A stretch of DNA of 64,000 nt from Gordionus sp. m RMFG-2023. Taxonomy: Eukaryota; Nematomorpha; Gordioida; Chordodea; Parachordodidae. Of the stretch, positions 21,590 through 41,901 are shown one piece after another (within the stretch, counting starts at the first letter, position 1; every line of letters starts with the position of its first letter). A program made the position numbers and the translations under genes. The notes below the pieces were generated by a model. That model was given only the letters and a program-made list of their open reading frames with translations. It was not told the DNA's origin and searched no databases. The stretch lies in assembly GCF_954871325.1 (NCBI RefSeq), contig NC_088779.1, positions 3,474,846 to 3,538,845 of the forward strand. Direction: 5' to 3'.

Positions 21590-24480
21590 ATAATTTTATA
21601 AAATTGTAATATTTAGCAGATTTTTATCATGAAGATGTTAAAATATCGTATGATGCCTTATTAAAAAAATGCTATGGATGCTTTGCACATTTCAGACAAC
21701 TTTTAGAATTTTCCCAATGTATTGGAATTATTATATATATTAGCAACTCTTCCTATTAGTACTGAAACTAATGAGAGAACTATTACATGCCATCCTTTCA
21801 TAATAATAAGAATAAGAATACGACTCAAATTTCTTTATTAAAAAACACCAACAACAATATCTATACATTATCAAAAAAATTACAAATCATAAATATCTAA
21901 TTATCTAATTCTTCATGTCCCAAAATGGATAACAAAAGAATCCTTTCCCATCAACCCATCATGTGTTCATCACCTCCTCTTCTTCCCCCAAGGAAAACTT
22001 AATTCACCTGTCAGAAAATAACTGACATTTGATGTATTATATTAAATTTATTTCTTCTTTTTTTCAACAGCTACAACACGCCCACCCTTCACAAGCCCAG
22101 CGTCCCTCTCTTTGTGGTGGTGTTGTATCGAATCGCCCCTTTGAATTGTATCGAATCACCTCTTTGAATTGTATCGACTCGCCCATTATAATTGTATTGG
22201 GACGCCTTGAAGATGTTCAGGAATTTATCGAATCAACTTCCCCTTATAATGATTTATAATATAATAATTCCATTATATTTCAATATAAAATCGCGAAAAC
22301 AGACATTATCAATAATGACATGTATATTAAGGTATCTGCATTTATAATCTACGGAACATTAATATGGACAATGTAATATCCGCAAAACATAATAATTTAT
22401 TCATTTTAAGACATTTGGGAACTACTAGCTATAATATACATTATTAGGGTATGATTCATGGTAATTAGGAAATAATGATTTTACATATAATAATGTAATG
22501 TGAAAACATGGTCTATGTGTGAAATGCAATTTCAACACATGTAATTTTTCTTCTATCATGTGAAAAAAACAAAGCTACATCTTTATAAATATTTCCTAAA
22601 ATTAATATAAAAATCCATCTTTAGGTATTAAAAATAATTGCGAAACTTGGCCGAACAAAGATTATAAATAAAATTACAATACATACGTATATAAATACAT
22701 TTAATATTATATATGAAGGAACAAATATATAATATGTAGAAAATACAATATTTTCCATCTAGGAATTACTCAGTATCCTAAGAAAAATATACCATTTCTA
22801 CCTAACTCTGTCATCACAATTAGCACAAATTCACAAAAATGTAGAATGCAAAGTAACAAAAATTGATAATATAATGGGCTATATGGTATATATGTAAAGA
22901 ATTTTTAATATACCTTCACAATATAAAATAATTTGAGTCTTTTCTTTAAAAATATGTTCATAATTAAATAGTAAAATGTGATGTGTTATAAAATTATTAA
23001 AAAGATAATAAAAAATGTATTATGCAGCATAAATTTACAAAAAAAAACTTTCCCCAGTATGCAAACTAAACAATATTTTCACCTCAAGGCATACCCCTCA
23101 ACATGGGCTGACCTTATCTGTAAAAATATTTTCCCTTCACATCATTGCATACCACACAAATAATATAATAATTGCAAATAAAACTTCTTATAAAAATTTA
23201 TAATTTAAAAAAAATAATATATATATTAAATATAAAGATTTCATAATTTGAAAAAAAAAATATTATACACCATCTAATGTATCATATAAATTCCTATCCA
23301 ATTTATATATACACTAAATGCAGACACTAAATCAAAATAACTATCCACATCTAACATTATAGATATTATTCTGACTTCATCATACTTCAATTCCTTCAAA
23401 TTCTCATTCATAATTAAATATATCATATGTTACCTATACAATATATTAACATTATAAATAATAATTCATAGTTAAATATATCATATGTTACCTATGCAAT
23501 ATATTAACCTTAATTAATAATAAATTATCCCATACATATTCATCCCTTTACAAACCCAAAATGCATAATTAAATAATACACACTTTATTACAAAAGTCTA
23601 TATCCATATATATTTTCATAAATTTCACATATTTAAATATTTAACAATCCTTTCTGTCCTGCTGTTCATGAGGTCTTTCAGCTTCCTATGACGGAATACC
23701 TATAACACCATTCAATGAGTTTTAAGGCATACCAAATAATGATCAAAATTAGATGTACCATATACATCTAGACATAAGATAATATACCAAATATTACTGT
23801 CTTAAATTCCTGATCTTATTTCCATATTTCTGCCTAATACTCATTACATACTTTCTATCTTACACCTTTTTAAGTTAAATATAAAAGTATAGAAATCCTT
23901 AAACCCATGTATCTGTATAGTTTTTAGTACATTGCCTTGTCAAAATTTCTCTTATGTAATATGTATACAATAAAAATTTTGTTTTACTTTAAAACCGAAT
24001 CAACCCACTCTTTCGATCTTGGTCAGCTGGCAACAATATTACAAGCCATCCTTTCATAATAATAAGAATAAGAATACGACTCAAATTTCGTTATTAAAAA
24101 ACACCAACAACAATATCTATACATTATCAAAAAAATTACAAATCATAAATATCTAATTATCTAATTCTTCATGTCCCAAAATGGATAACAAAAGAATCCT
24201 TTCCCATCAACCCATCATGTGTTCATCACCTCCTCTTCTTCCCCCAAGGAAAACTTAATTCACCTGTCAGAAAATAACTGACATTTGATGTATTATATTA
24301 AATTTATTTCTTCTTTTTTTCAACAGCTACAACAAGAACATTCTCATCATAGAGAATAAAAACATACCTAAGAAGAACAACTTCTGAAAGGTCCCTTTTG
24401 AATATTCATAGGCATTTGACGCCAAGCACGGGTGAGTTTGAAAAATTAGCTCAATCCCAACGAAGATTGGATGGTATATT
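21590..24480 (+). pseudogene. hAT transposase remnant split by an LTR element
   Basis: Upstream of the LTR element the plus strand reads LATLPISTETNER (about 21738-21776). Downstream, at 24335 onward, it resumes with the next part of the same C-terminal region (RIKTYLRRTTSERSLLNIHR). This is the hAT dimerisation motif. The hAT copy itself also carries an in-frame stop near the resumption. The retroelement therefore landed in an already dispersed DNA transposon. Confidence 0.75.
21781..24334 (-). mobile_element. non-autonomous LTR retroelement, young fossil
   Basis: Two nearly identical 298-bp direct repeats (21781-22078 and 24037-24334) enclose about 1.96 kb. A 5-bp target duplication, AGAAC, flanks the whole unit (21776-21780 and 24335-24339), as expected of LTR retroelements. 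In minus orientation each LTR begins TGTTGTAGC. A purine-rich tract resembling a polypurine tract lies just upstream of the LTR at 21781-22078. The interior has no recognisable gag or pol, so it is a TRIM- or LARD-like copy that depended on another element. LTR identity looks very high, so insertion is recent. The family is not determined. Confidence 0.8.
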
Positions 24481-24667
24481 ACTTTATAAATATATAATAT
24501 GCTTCTTAATAATATTTTTTGTTCAATTTTATTTTTTAATGTGTTATATATTTTTCCATGAATACTTTATGAGCTATTACATACAAAATACAATTATTCC
24601 TAAGAAACTTTTAAATTTTAAAGGCCCAAAAAATTTAAATTTCTATTTTGGGTCATTTATTTTATAG

Positions 24668-25204
24668 TGATTCATATGCTCTTTATATCCACACAATATT
24701 TTATAATTCACATTTATTTTATAGTATTTTATATGCCGATTTATATATTTAATTTTTTATAATTCACATTAATTTAAAATTGTGTATTAGAAATAGTTAT
24801 TAGTCCTAAATAAATTTGTGCTTAATATTTTTTAAATTACAATAATTTTATCTTTAAAAAAATTAAATTATCACACACCCCCCCCCCCAGCAAATTCCTG
24901 CGCGCGCATGTGCTAGAAGATGAATAAAATCGTAAGCAGCCTTATGATGGAATGAGTAGTATATATATATATGTCGGAGATCTTCCAATCCCGACCCGAC
25001 GTGTCTCTCAATTAGGATTTTTTGCACCAATTACACTGCAGGGATTGGCCGGATCGTTTTTATTTTTTTCTGCCCAGCATAATTTTGATTTTGATGCCTA
25101 TAAACATAATTTTTCCCCAATGTCAATTTAATGCTCTTATAATCTTCTACTTATATATATTTTTCTATTACAACAAGTTTTATATATCACTCTAATTTTT
25201 ATCA
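24668..25204. other. AT-rich DNA with no recognisable gene
   Basis: A poly-C tract at about 24877-24888 is followed by GCGCGCGCATG. Nothing else is supported. Confidence 0.5.
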
Positions 25205-25530
25205 GGGATGTAAACCGGAACCGGACCTTGAACCCTCGTATTTTGGCTGAACCCGGACCCGGACCTTGAACCCTCCTGAACCTTCGTATTTTAACTAAAC
25301 CCGGACCCGGACCTAGAACCCTCCTGAACCTTCGTATTTTAGCTAAACCCGGACCCGGACCTAGAACCCTCCTGAACCTTCGTATTTTAGCTGAACCCGG
25401 ACCCGGACCTAGAACCCTCATGAACCTTCGTATTTTAGCTAAACCCGGACCCGGACCTAGAATCCTCCTGAACCTTCGTATTTTAGCTAAACCCGGACCC
25501 GGACCGTTTTTAGAAGTGGAGGGTCCAAGG
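25205..25530. repeat. 48-bp minisatellite, about six units
   Basis: Units of 48 bp built around AACCCGGACCCGGACCTAGA and CTCCTGAACCTTCGTATTTT repeat with a few changes. Because 48 is divisible by three, the minus strand reads as a 16-residue repeat (LGPGPG...AKIRRFRR). This is a by-product and not evidence of a protein. It is one of the GC-rich repeat families of this window. Confidence 0.9.
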
Positions 25531-26430
25531 TCTAGGTGTCATAAAAAATTTTAATAAAATTATTTTTTTTAAAAAATAATTTACTAATTTTATTTTGATT
25601 TCAGTATTTTTTTTGGTTAGACAAACTTTCTTCAAAAAATGATAAATAAATAAGCTTATATTTATCATTTATATTTTCAAAATAGTAATATAAATCAAAA
25701 TCAATGTTATTACCTTTTGAAATTTCAAAATAAACAAAAAAAAAATATGTGTGATATTTTTTGGTTTGATCTATCAAAATATAAAGAAAAGGCTCGGCCC
25801 CATTTTTTTTTGTGTATATATTACCCGGAAGTTGATTATTAAAGTAGGAATTCTCTGGGATTAGACACTGCAGATCTATAACATATGTGTCCTATATAGG
25901 ATATGTGGAATCTTTAAAAATTTAAATCACTTTTAAGATAATTTTAGCCATAAATTAGCCTAAATTTTTATTAATAATTGGACCAACAAAAAATAGGAAA
26001 TCGAAATAAACGAAATTCTAGTTTTTTTTAAAAAATATTCAAAAGAATTTATGGAAAAGATGGATATTAACTTCTCAAAGAAACGTGTTGGATGTTACAG
26101 ATGCTTTAAGTATAAATTTTGGAAAAATTAAGGACTAATTTAGAAATATTTAACGAATAATTTTTTGATAAATAATAATATCACGAGTATAATTTTAAAA
26201 ATATATGGATAAATTTTGGATTATTATATTTTTAAAATTCAATTTTTTATTAAAATTCATATACAAATATGATAAAATATAATTATTTAAAATTTAACAT
26301 TAAAATATAGAGAATATTAATAAAATATGTCATATATCAATTTAAGTTAAAAAAAATACAAATGTATATTTTTATAAAAAGAAGAAAAAAAAACATTAAA
26401 AAAAAAGAAATATCAAATGGCGAGGTCGGG
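25531..26430. other. AT-rich DNA with no recognisable gene
   Basis: No splice-bounded coding stretch, RNA gene or bounded repeat was seen. Confidence 0.5.
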
Positions 26431-26439
26431 CTATGATGT

Positions 26440-28560
26440 TTTAAATATTTGATAATTAGATCTAATTATAGATACGGCGATTTTCTGCTTGTGTTTGTAA
26501 AATAGTGAAAGGTATGATTTTTTTATTGATTTGGATATTGTTTTGTATAAAGCCGCTTGTCCAAAAGAGCAGGTTGATGTAGCTGCTATTGGAACAAAGT
26601 GGTTATCACACATTAAGTGTGAGTATTTTATATTTTTAGAGATTCGACTCTGTTAAGGGGATCATGGGATTTATTAGATGGAGCCATGGGATCAATGCAG
26701 GTAAAATCTTACATTAAAGGCTTTCCCATGAAAATAGGTACGACGGTTTTGCCGTCAGGGCGTTTTTTATCTGAAAAGGATGTAGGTTATAAATACAGGG
26801 AAAATTGGCTTTATTTAAAAAGAAGCTATTATTGCATTTATTTTATCATGTCGGCTGATTTTTGATATAAATTTACAGTGGAGAGCGTGTCTCCCATACG
26901 CGTATGCCGATTGATTGCATTTAATGCAAATATAATGGTTTAGGAAAGGTACGCCCAAGCGTAAATTGATTGCATAACGAAAAGCGTCGTTATCTATTAG
27001 CTGGTTATTTAAAATACTGGGATATGAATCTAACCATTCATGGCCAGAGTTGTTGAAATTAAGAGATCTTAGGAGGGATTTATATTGGTGATCATCGCTC
27101 AAGTTGAGGTAAGCTAAGGAACGAGATACCAATCCTTGATCCCAACCTTTTTGTTTCGTTGAATCTGGCGGGGCTGTGTTTGGTAGACATTAATATTCCA
27201 GCAACGTAAGGCTTCATCTAATATATTATCTTTATCGATGGTAATAATTTGCGAGGCAATATTTTACTGATAAGGTTGATGAGATGAAGGAAACAAGGGC
27301 TATACTTAATGCCGATCTTAGGCCTAGTCCTCCGGATTTACAAGGGAGAGTTGCTTGAAGCCATGAGTTAGAATCGAGTTTGATGTTTAATAACTATGTC
27401 ATCATTTGTAGAATCTTTTGTTCATCTTCTTTTAAAAGAATTTAAAAAGAGAAGGCACCAGAAGTTTTTAAACAATAATGGATTTGTGATAATAAAAGGG
27501 CGTTTTTGAGAATGTATTATGCATGATGGATGGGTAATTTTTTTAGGATCGATAGTTTGGGGAATAGTGATTGAAGGTGATTATTTAAAAAATTAAAAAC
27601 TCCCTCTGCACCTCTCATTGGGGCTTCTAATATACTGAAATCTTGTAAGGGTGTCCGTCTAAAGTTATCTAATATGGTGTCTGTTGGAGGCGGAGAAGGA
27701 TAAATTTCGCATTTATTTATATTTAAGGATAAATTAAGTTCATCAGTGTTTGTTGATTATATCTAGACAATTCTGGATTGAAGAAATGGTCCCCGATATA
27801 ATATAATCGTCATGGTACTAAACATGTAGATTGAGTTTGCATGAAAAAGCAATATCACTTATTAGGTGTTTAAGGGTATAGTAAAAAAATAATGGTCCTA
27901 ATGGGTCACCCTGTTGGAGGCATTCTGCAGAATTAATAATATAATCATTAAATTTGAGTAAGGAAGGAATGCCATAGCTAAGATGGATTTAATTGTGGTA
28001 GTCAGGGAATGTTTCCAAGAAAGTATCGATCATTTTATTCCGATTAATTGAATTAAAGGCATTGGATATGTCTGATTTTGCTATATAATCTTCAGGTTTG
28101 AGGTTGGTTAAAACTAGTCCACTGCAATGGATTGCAGCGTCACAGCCTCCTTTTACTCCAAACCCCACTTGGTAAGGGGCTAAGTTTAAGGTTATTGTAG
28201 ATTTGAGTCGATTACAAATAATTTTTGAATGGTTCGTCGATAGAAAATTCCAATAGCTATTGGGCGCACTTTCAGCTTTTCAAGTGCAGGTGCTAGCTTA
28301 TGTGGTAATTTTCCGTCAAGATAAAAAATTTTCGTTAAAGAATTAAGTAGGAATTCGGAACTGTCAAAACCCAAGAGGTCAATAATAAATAAGGGTGGAA
28401 GGTAATCCAGTCCTGGACTAGAATCGTTTGGAAAAGATTTAATAGCGGTCAAGGCTTCTCCGGGAGTGATATTTATCTTCGAATTTTTTAAAAAAGGGTT
28501 GGGAGGGAGCGGTGTGATTATAACCCTTTTGCCCTTTGAAATTTTTTAACCATAAGAAAG
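26440..28560 (-). pseudogene. LINE remnant: reverse transcriptase plus CCHC plus restriction-like endonuclease (R2-like)
   Basis: Read on the minus strand, the pieces come in the correct order. SFPNDSSPGLDYLPPLFI and KVRPIAIG (28452-28192) are the RT finger region. QVGFGVKGGCDAAIHCSGLV is at about 28170-28095. QQGDPLGPLFF (about 27920) and the catalytic YHDD (about 27810) follow. Then RLGVPFLNHYICIKC...HALHC (27000-26870) gives a CCHC motif. RPDGKTVVPIFMGKPLM, a stop, then DFTCID (about 26770-26690) matches the PD...D core of the R2-type restriction-like endonuclease. HFVPIAATSTCSFGQAA (about 26600) follows. Several frames and at least one in-frame stop are needed to read it, so it is dead. 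Non-LTR retrotransposon; exact clade not resolved. Confidence 0.88.
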
Positions 28561-28615
28561 TATTCATGCTGTTGGTGAAGCCACCGACCCACTTTCAGTT
28601 TTTTAACCATCGAAG

Positions 28616-28720
28616 GAACTCACTGAACAGATTAAGTGGAAGATCTTGGATAAGTTTAACTCCGTAAAAAGTGATTATGATGATAACAACGATTACGATA
28701 GAAAAAATTGGCGGTTTTAG
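28616..28720 (+). CDS. candidate 3'-terminal exon
   Basis: After a possible acceptor (CAGTTTTTTAACCATCGAAG), the plus strand reads ELTEQIKWKILDKFNSVKSD, then an acidic YDDNNDYDRKNWRF, and a TAG. The composition is coding-like, but the acceptor is mediocre and no upstream exon is identified. It lies just 5' of the minus-strand LINE remnant. Unrecognised. Confidence 0.25.
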   Translation, partial: ELTEQIKWKILDKFNSVKSDYDDNNDYDRKNWRF

Positions 28721-29420
28721 TTATTAAGCATATTTATTTATCTAATAAAAAAATATTTTTATCACTGTTTTTATTATCCTAAAATTAAAAAATTTATATC
28801 GAACCCTACCATATGTTAGAACTCCTTTTATACATAGCATAATTAGCACAATTTTACTAAATATTCTGCAAACAGTTGCGAATTTAATTTTAATTTTTTA
28901 AAATATTAGAGCCAATCCGTGCTGATATCTAATCTACATATTAATGCTAATATTCATGATAATAATCGGATATCTAAAATAATAAATATTGGTAGGAAAT
29001 TTATAGAAGCGATTTATATAAAAAAATTAGCAGAAGCAATATTATAATGAAAACAATATAATATATAGTCATCATAACACCCTAGAAATGCCCATTATTA
29101 TAATAAACATATCATATCATTTTAAATACCCGAAATATAACCTCCATATATGATAAATTCAAGGGTATATTATATTATAATATAAAGTATGTTATAATTA
29201 TTTAAATATATATATAATATAATATTTAAATATAATGATGATTAAAAAAGGATCTTTAACTTGAAATAGATTGAATCGAGTCAATTTGATTTCTCTTGTT
29301 AGTTTAAAATAAATATCGTGTAATGTTAAATCTTTTTTGAATAAATAATAAATTAATGTTTTACCATTATATTTATATTAGGATGATTAATAATATTATA
29401 TAGTGTAAATTATTACTATT
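28721..29420. other. AT-rich DNA with no recognisable gene
   Basis: Low-complexity sequence, nothing bounded. Confidence 0.5.
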
Positions 29421-29423
29421 TAT

Positions 29424-29545
29424 TGCTTATTGGAATTAATACTCCTCTCAGACAGGCTGAAGTTCTAGTGATGGGTGTCCCATCATAAATTAGCAAACTC
29501 TTGACTACTCCAACTCCCACCTGTTGTAGTTTTGCAATTTAAGTA
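29424..29545 (-). CDS. short coding-like open stretch, unrecognised
   Basis: On the minus strand about 40 codons read IAKLQQVGVGVVKSLLIYDG, then TPITRTSACLRGVLIPISNK, ending at a stop. It is less AT-rich than its flanks. It could be an exon or the 5' part of the LINE remnant that lies downstream on the same strand. Not recognised. Confidence 0.2.
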
Positions 29546-29559
29546 ACATGGTCTATGTG

Positions 29560-31030
29560 GCTGACTTACTATAATTATTATTATTTAAAAAAAAATAATA
29601 CAGGTTTTACTAAATAATAATTTTTTTAATTACAAAATATAATATATAAAATAGTTAGATTTATTGAACGATATTTTCCAAGTAATTAAAATACAATAAT
29701 AATTACTGATTACATTCGGAAATATATTTTTTAAACACTTAGAATTTCGGAAGTGGATAAAAACGGAATAGCGAAAGATTGTTTTCAAAAACCCTTTTTA
29801 TGTTCTGAACTTAAAATTAACTGTTGGAATATGGAACAAGAGCAAAATTGAACCCTTTGTTAATATATATTTGATGCCAATAAAGGTTATCAATATATTT
29901 ATTTGTCACTTACTTTATACCTAGTTCTAACTCATAGCTAAAATTTTTAGCTATGAATTATCTCACCCCAATTTAGGAATTTTGGTTAACAAATGCGCGG
30001 TATGCAAGATGATTTACTAAAATCAGTAATTCTAATTTGCGACAGTTTATCACAGATTCTGACGAAAAATAAATAATTTGGAAGCAAATTTGATTGAGCT
30101 AAGACCGGGTATTAGGTATGGAAAACAATCCGATTAAACATTTCTGCGCTATTCAATACTCGGTTCTGTAAATAATATTGTTTGTTTGGATCAAATGAAC
30201 AAAATTAAATAGCTTGAAAACGAAAAGAAAAAGGAGAAAATATGAGGATTTTTTTCATATTTATCCTAATCGTAAAAGCAACCCTAAATAATCGTTGAGT
30301 AAAAGGCTCTCAGTTTTCTAGAGATATAGATCATTTTCACCAAGCGTAACGTAGGATATACCAAGAGTTTTCACCCAAGATAATCACTAATCACTCAAAA
30401 TGATGAAACACTAATGAATAAATTTTTCATAATCCTTCATTATCATGATTAATTGTGATTGAACTGCATTTAGCCAAAAAAAATGGCTAAATAAAGATTT
30501 TAATAATGGCGGAAAAGTTTGAGACACAGATCCAAAATCTTGATGCTTAGATATTAATGCTAAAATAGAAATCTTAGAGGTTTTCGACACTACTATAACG
30601 ATATTATATATTTTTATAATAAGAATTATATGTATATGAGTTCAATCCTGACCACTGATAGAGATAATAAAAATGAGTTATTTTGTATACAATACCATAG
30701 GCAAATAGACTGGCAATACCTTACCCCATAAAAACTGTATAAAAATTGAGAGAGGGAGAGGTCAGGGAGACATTTTCCACCCCCTATCGATTAAATAAAG
30801 AAATTAGCATTCTCCCGCCAATATTTAAAGATTTAAAGAACACGGGCATGCCTTATTGCAAAAATAACAGTATTTTAGATATGGGTTATATATCTCCTGC
30901 ATTCTAGAATATTCTATATTTCTTCTAGACATATTTGAACTGGAATCAAAAGATGCAGAGGGAATTGTTCATACCCAACTTAAATCTTCTTAAATCCGCA
31001 ACGTTTTTATTTTAAAAAAATTTGATTTAT
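29560..31030. other. AT-rich DNA with no recognisable gene
   Basis: No convincing exon, RNA gene or repeat boundary was found by eye. Confidence 0.45.
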
Positions 31031-31039
31031 TGTTAGCAA

Positions 31040-31237
31040 TTGCGTCGCCAGTGTTATGACCGGCAAGATGTCCGGTTTAGGTCGCGCACTATCTATCCAT
31101 CATACACTAACAAATCTCCTCTCAGTCAAGGGAATTCTTCTCCATATATTAAAGAAGTGATTTTGCAAGGCACGGATCTGCCAAACGAAGATAAGCAATC
31201 AAGGAAACTTGCGATCAATACTATTAGAAAATATTGA
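31040..31237 (+). CDS. candidate 3'-terminal exon, basic C-terminus
   Basis: After acceptor-like TTATTGTTAG (31035) or GTCGCCAG (31050) the plus strand reads CYDRQDVRFRSRTIYPSYTN and later KEVILQGTDLPNEDKQSRKL before a TGA at the end of the stretch. The open part has no ATG at its left edge, so an exon is more likely than a complete small gene. It is distinctly GC-richer than the surroundings. No family is recognised, and its partner exons upstream are not identified. Confidence 0.35.
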   Translation: MRRQCYDRQDVRFRSRTIYPSYTNKSPLSQGNSSPYIKEVILQGTDLPNEDKQSRKLAINTIRKY

Positions 31238-31857
31238 AGAAGATTCCTTATGACAAATATTGCAGTTTTTTTTATCCATCTTTTTTTGGTCTTTTCTGAT
31301 TTAGTGCATTATATTGTAATAAATATATTATTTTTATACAAATATATATAATGTATATATTTTGCAATATTCAGTCATTATAAAATTTTCTAAATAACTC
31401 ATTAATTTATATAATATAAGATATAATAAAGTATTTTAAATAAACATTATATTAAAAAAATAATTTTTAATAACATTTAGCCCCTGAAATTCGTTTTCTA
31501 ATTTTTTTGCACATTTTAGCGTTCCGCCACAAATTTTACGGACTAACGCACTAGGGATAGCGGCACTAATTTTAGGGTAGAGATGATGGAATAGCATAAT
31601 GATATATTAAAGAAAAGGTAATGGATAATTGAAAGATATAAGGCTTGGGACAAAATTGTATTATTTGTTAGGTTATGAAATTTAAGTTCTAATGAACAAT
31701 CTTTTACCCTAGCAAGATTCTAACCGTTTCATTTAATAAATAAAAGTGAAAAAATTAGTTTATTATCGAAATATTATAAATGAATTGAGAAGTGGGTGAT
31801 AAGAGATTTACTGTATAAATTGTAAATAAATTACCGAATGTTATATTGGAGTAATTA

Positions 31858-38978
<7,121 letters not shown>

Positions 38979-38999
38979 TGCTTTTTTTTTTTATTAGAT

Positions 39000-39540
39000 A
39001 TATTAATTAAAGGTTTAAATGAAAATAATTCTTTTTATGATTTTATCTAAAAAAATGATTTAAAATTTTATTTTCTAACTAAATAACCTTTATTGTTTAG
39101 TAATATATATACATATATAATATATATAATATTTCTACTTATTAGTCATTCAGGGGCCACTAAACACTGAAATGCGTTATAGAAATTAAGATCTTATCGT
39201 TTTTATTATTTCTTATAAGGAGTTGGGATATGAACATGTCTAGACTATTTAAAACGCTTTTTAATTTAAACAGCTTTTTCATCTCAAATATTAAGAACAA
39301 TATCAGCCAAACACCATTTTAAAATAAAAATATCTAAATTATAGGCAAGGGAGAACCGGGGTTAAATTATCCATAAAAAAATTATTGAAGTGCTATAATA
39401 AAAAAAAAATTGGTAACGGCTAGATACTGTCTAAAGTAAGTGTTGAATCAATCGATATTTTATTTAATGTATATTTGGATCCAGATTGCCTCAATTGGTT
39501 ATATAATATGAATTTAAAAGTCGCAATTTTCGAAAAACGT
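39000..39540. other. AT-rich DNA upstream of gene 2
   Basis: Lies 5' of the minus-strand signal-peptide ATG at 38978 and presumably includes its promoter. No specific element can be read. Confidence 0.3.
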
Positions 39541-39541
39541 A

Positions 39542-39712
39542 TGGACCTTGTGCGATAAGAGCGCAAGAGCCAATCCGTTGGATCTCAGTTTGAATCCAGC
39601 AAGGATCATATATTTTTTTCTGAAGCCAACTTGGTGGTTCTGCCCTAGGTGGAGATAATATAGAATATCGCAGGCCAAAACGTGATTCTATCTCTTAATA
39701 TTATAATGGGTT
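39542..39712 (+). mobile_element. tRNA-derived SINE, copy 2
   Basis: The head is GATAAGAGCGCAAGAGCC plus a box B-like GTTTGAATCCAGC (39589-39600). The tail AACTTGGTGGTTCTG, GGAGATAATATA and AACGTGATTCTATC matches the copy at 15212-15381. Diverged, and not a functional tRNA. Confidence 0.75.
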
Positions 39713-40185
39713 GCTTAGAAAATTTTCTTAATTTAGCAGTATATAACATTAACCTAAGATAAAAAGATGAATCAAATTTTCTTAAAATATTTATTAAACG
39801 AACTTAGATTTATTCCTTACCCATATTTATCTCTATGTGGTAGAAGAGAAAAATGAAAAACACCCGGGGTACCTTTTAGCCTTTCGCGGCAGGCACTTCT
39901 TATAACGCTTCTATATATTTTTATTAGATTATTTTTCACTTTCATATAAAAATGTCAATCTTAGATAAATTAATTAAAATACACTGTCATTTCTTCATAT
40001 GTATTCTTTTTTCCAATTTGTTTTTTCGTTTTTTGTAAAAAAATTTTAAAATTTTTTCGTTTCTGCTTTTCTTTTTTAAATATTTGTTTTTCTTTGCTTT
40101 TTTTATTGTTTTTTTTTAAAAGATATTTAAATTACGACTATAGGGGAGAAAGGTGATAATGTCATGGGAATAGTTATTCCCTTTC
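39713..40185. other. AT-rich DNA with no recognisable gene
   Basis: Low-complexity sequence, nothing bounded. Confidence 0.5.
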
Positions 40186-40365
40186 GATTAGATTAGATTA
40201 GATTAGATTAGATTAGATTAGATTAGATTAGATTAGATTAGATTAGGATTAGATTAGATTAGATTAGATTAGATTAGATTTAGATTAGATTAGATTAGAT
40301 TAGATTAGATTAGATTAGGATTAGATTAGATTAGATTAGATTAGATTAGATTAGATTAGATAAGA
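40186..40365. repeat. (GATTA)n microsatellite
   Basis: About 36 units of GATTA with single-base interruptions (GGATTA or TTTAGATTA) at intervals, followed 100 bp later by a run of C. Confidence 0.97.
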
Positions 40366-41679
40366 TACATCGAGAAAATATATTAGTACAAAATTTTAAT
40401 ATATTTGTCTATAATTTAAAAATAGGATCAAGTAGTTTGCCAAGCCCTTATGTTTCAACTAACCTCGATTCCCCCCCCCCCCCCCCCATCACACATTAAT
40501 AATAATTTTATTTATAAAATTTTTGAAATGTCTTGTAAAAATAAAAGATAAAATTTTTAATAATTTTTTTATGGCTTATATATTTTTTTTTTAAATTTCA
40601 TGTTTTAAAATATTTATTGTCACTTACTTAAAATGAAATAATTTTATTATATGGCTCACATCCAATTTACCTTTGTTTAAAAAAAAATAATCTCTAAATA
40701 TTTTTTTTTTGCCACTTAAAATAAAATAATATTTATATACATACTTTATATTATATTAATTAAATTATTTTTTAATTTATTCGTAAACAATTGACAGGAT
40801 ACCAAAAAAATAAAATAATAATAATGATATTATCATCGTGGCCTTGGTTTGATCTTAGCTTCTGCAAAGTTTGCGGAATCAGAAAAATTAATTATATTTT
40901 AAATTTTTTATACATTTCTAATCAAGAATTTTGGATTAAATATTTGTTCTTTGTTTCCTCCCTTTGCCATTTATATATATATTTTATTTTTTTTAAGGAA
41001 AATTGGCAAACAAAATAATAAAAAAATTCTTAGATGACGCACAATAATATGATAAATAATTAAAATTTTAACTAGTTATATCCTTTAATCGTATGGCTGG
41101 GGGTTAGGTGTAGGGATTTGGGGACATTATCTTATTTCAGGAAGCAACAAGATCCGGGGTTTTTAGGAATGGCTTTAATTATATTGTATTAGTATACGAA
41201 TATATAGGGCGTATTTTAAATGAATTACGATTGTCATTAAATCAATTTTATTATTATAATTCTCCACGTTAAAAAAACATCAAAATAATATATTAATTGA
41301 AGAATATGGCTATATAATCTATTCATAATTTACAATTTAATACGTAGAGTAACGCTAATGTTGTTATATTCAATATACATTTAATTTTTATACAAGTTGT
41401 GTTTCATCTTCCAATATAATCGAAGGAGAAAATTTGTAAAAAATATTTCTCTATCTTTTTCAACTTTTTGATAAGAAATGAATTTCTTCTGTTTTTGAGT
41501 TAGATCACACTTTATATGTTTATATATATTATTATTATTTTGATGAACGAATACATCTATATTTATAATTAATTATAGTATAGAAGATATAAATCTATGG
41601 GACAAAAAACCCAGCTGAAGGCCCGCTATTGAGGCCTATGAGGTGGTTATATATAAACATAGTAGAAAAAATTTATAGA
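40366..41679. other. AT-rich DNA with a poly-C tract
   Basis: A C tract of about 19 bases at 40470-40488. A plus-strand frame at 40791-41018 lacks any family resemblance and is not called. CCAGCTGAAGGCCCGC near 41612 recalls the GC-rich core of the hAT MITEs. Confidence 0.45.
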
Positions 41680-41901
41680 CAAGCACCTTTTAGTACTCCC
41701 TTTTGTAAGCCCCTTGTATTTGCTTCCAGGATACTTAACCTGTCATTTTAATACCATTTTTGGATTCAATTAAGCGTGATATTTATAATAGCCAGTTACA
41801 TATTATATAAAAGTCCGGAATAATTTTGTGTACTTATTGTACAGCCAATGCGAAAGCTTACAATTAAGTGACAGGATTCACTCTACAAGTCAACAAATTT
41901 C

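Noticed and set aside
25137-25421. Protein with 16-residue LGPGPG repeats
   Set aside because: The 48-bp minisatellite has a period divisible by three, so the frame stays open. The unit varies without coding constraint.
40186-40365. CRISPR-like or satellite array
   Set aside because: Simple 5-bp GATTA microsatellite with no spacers.
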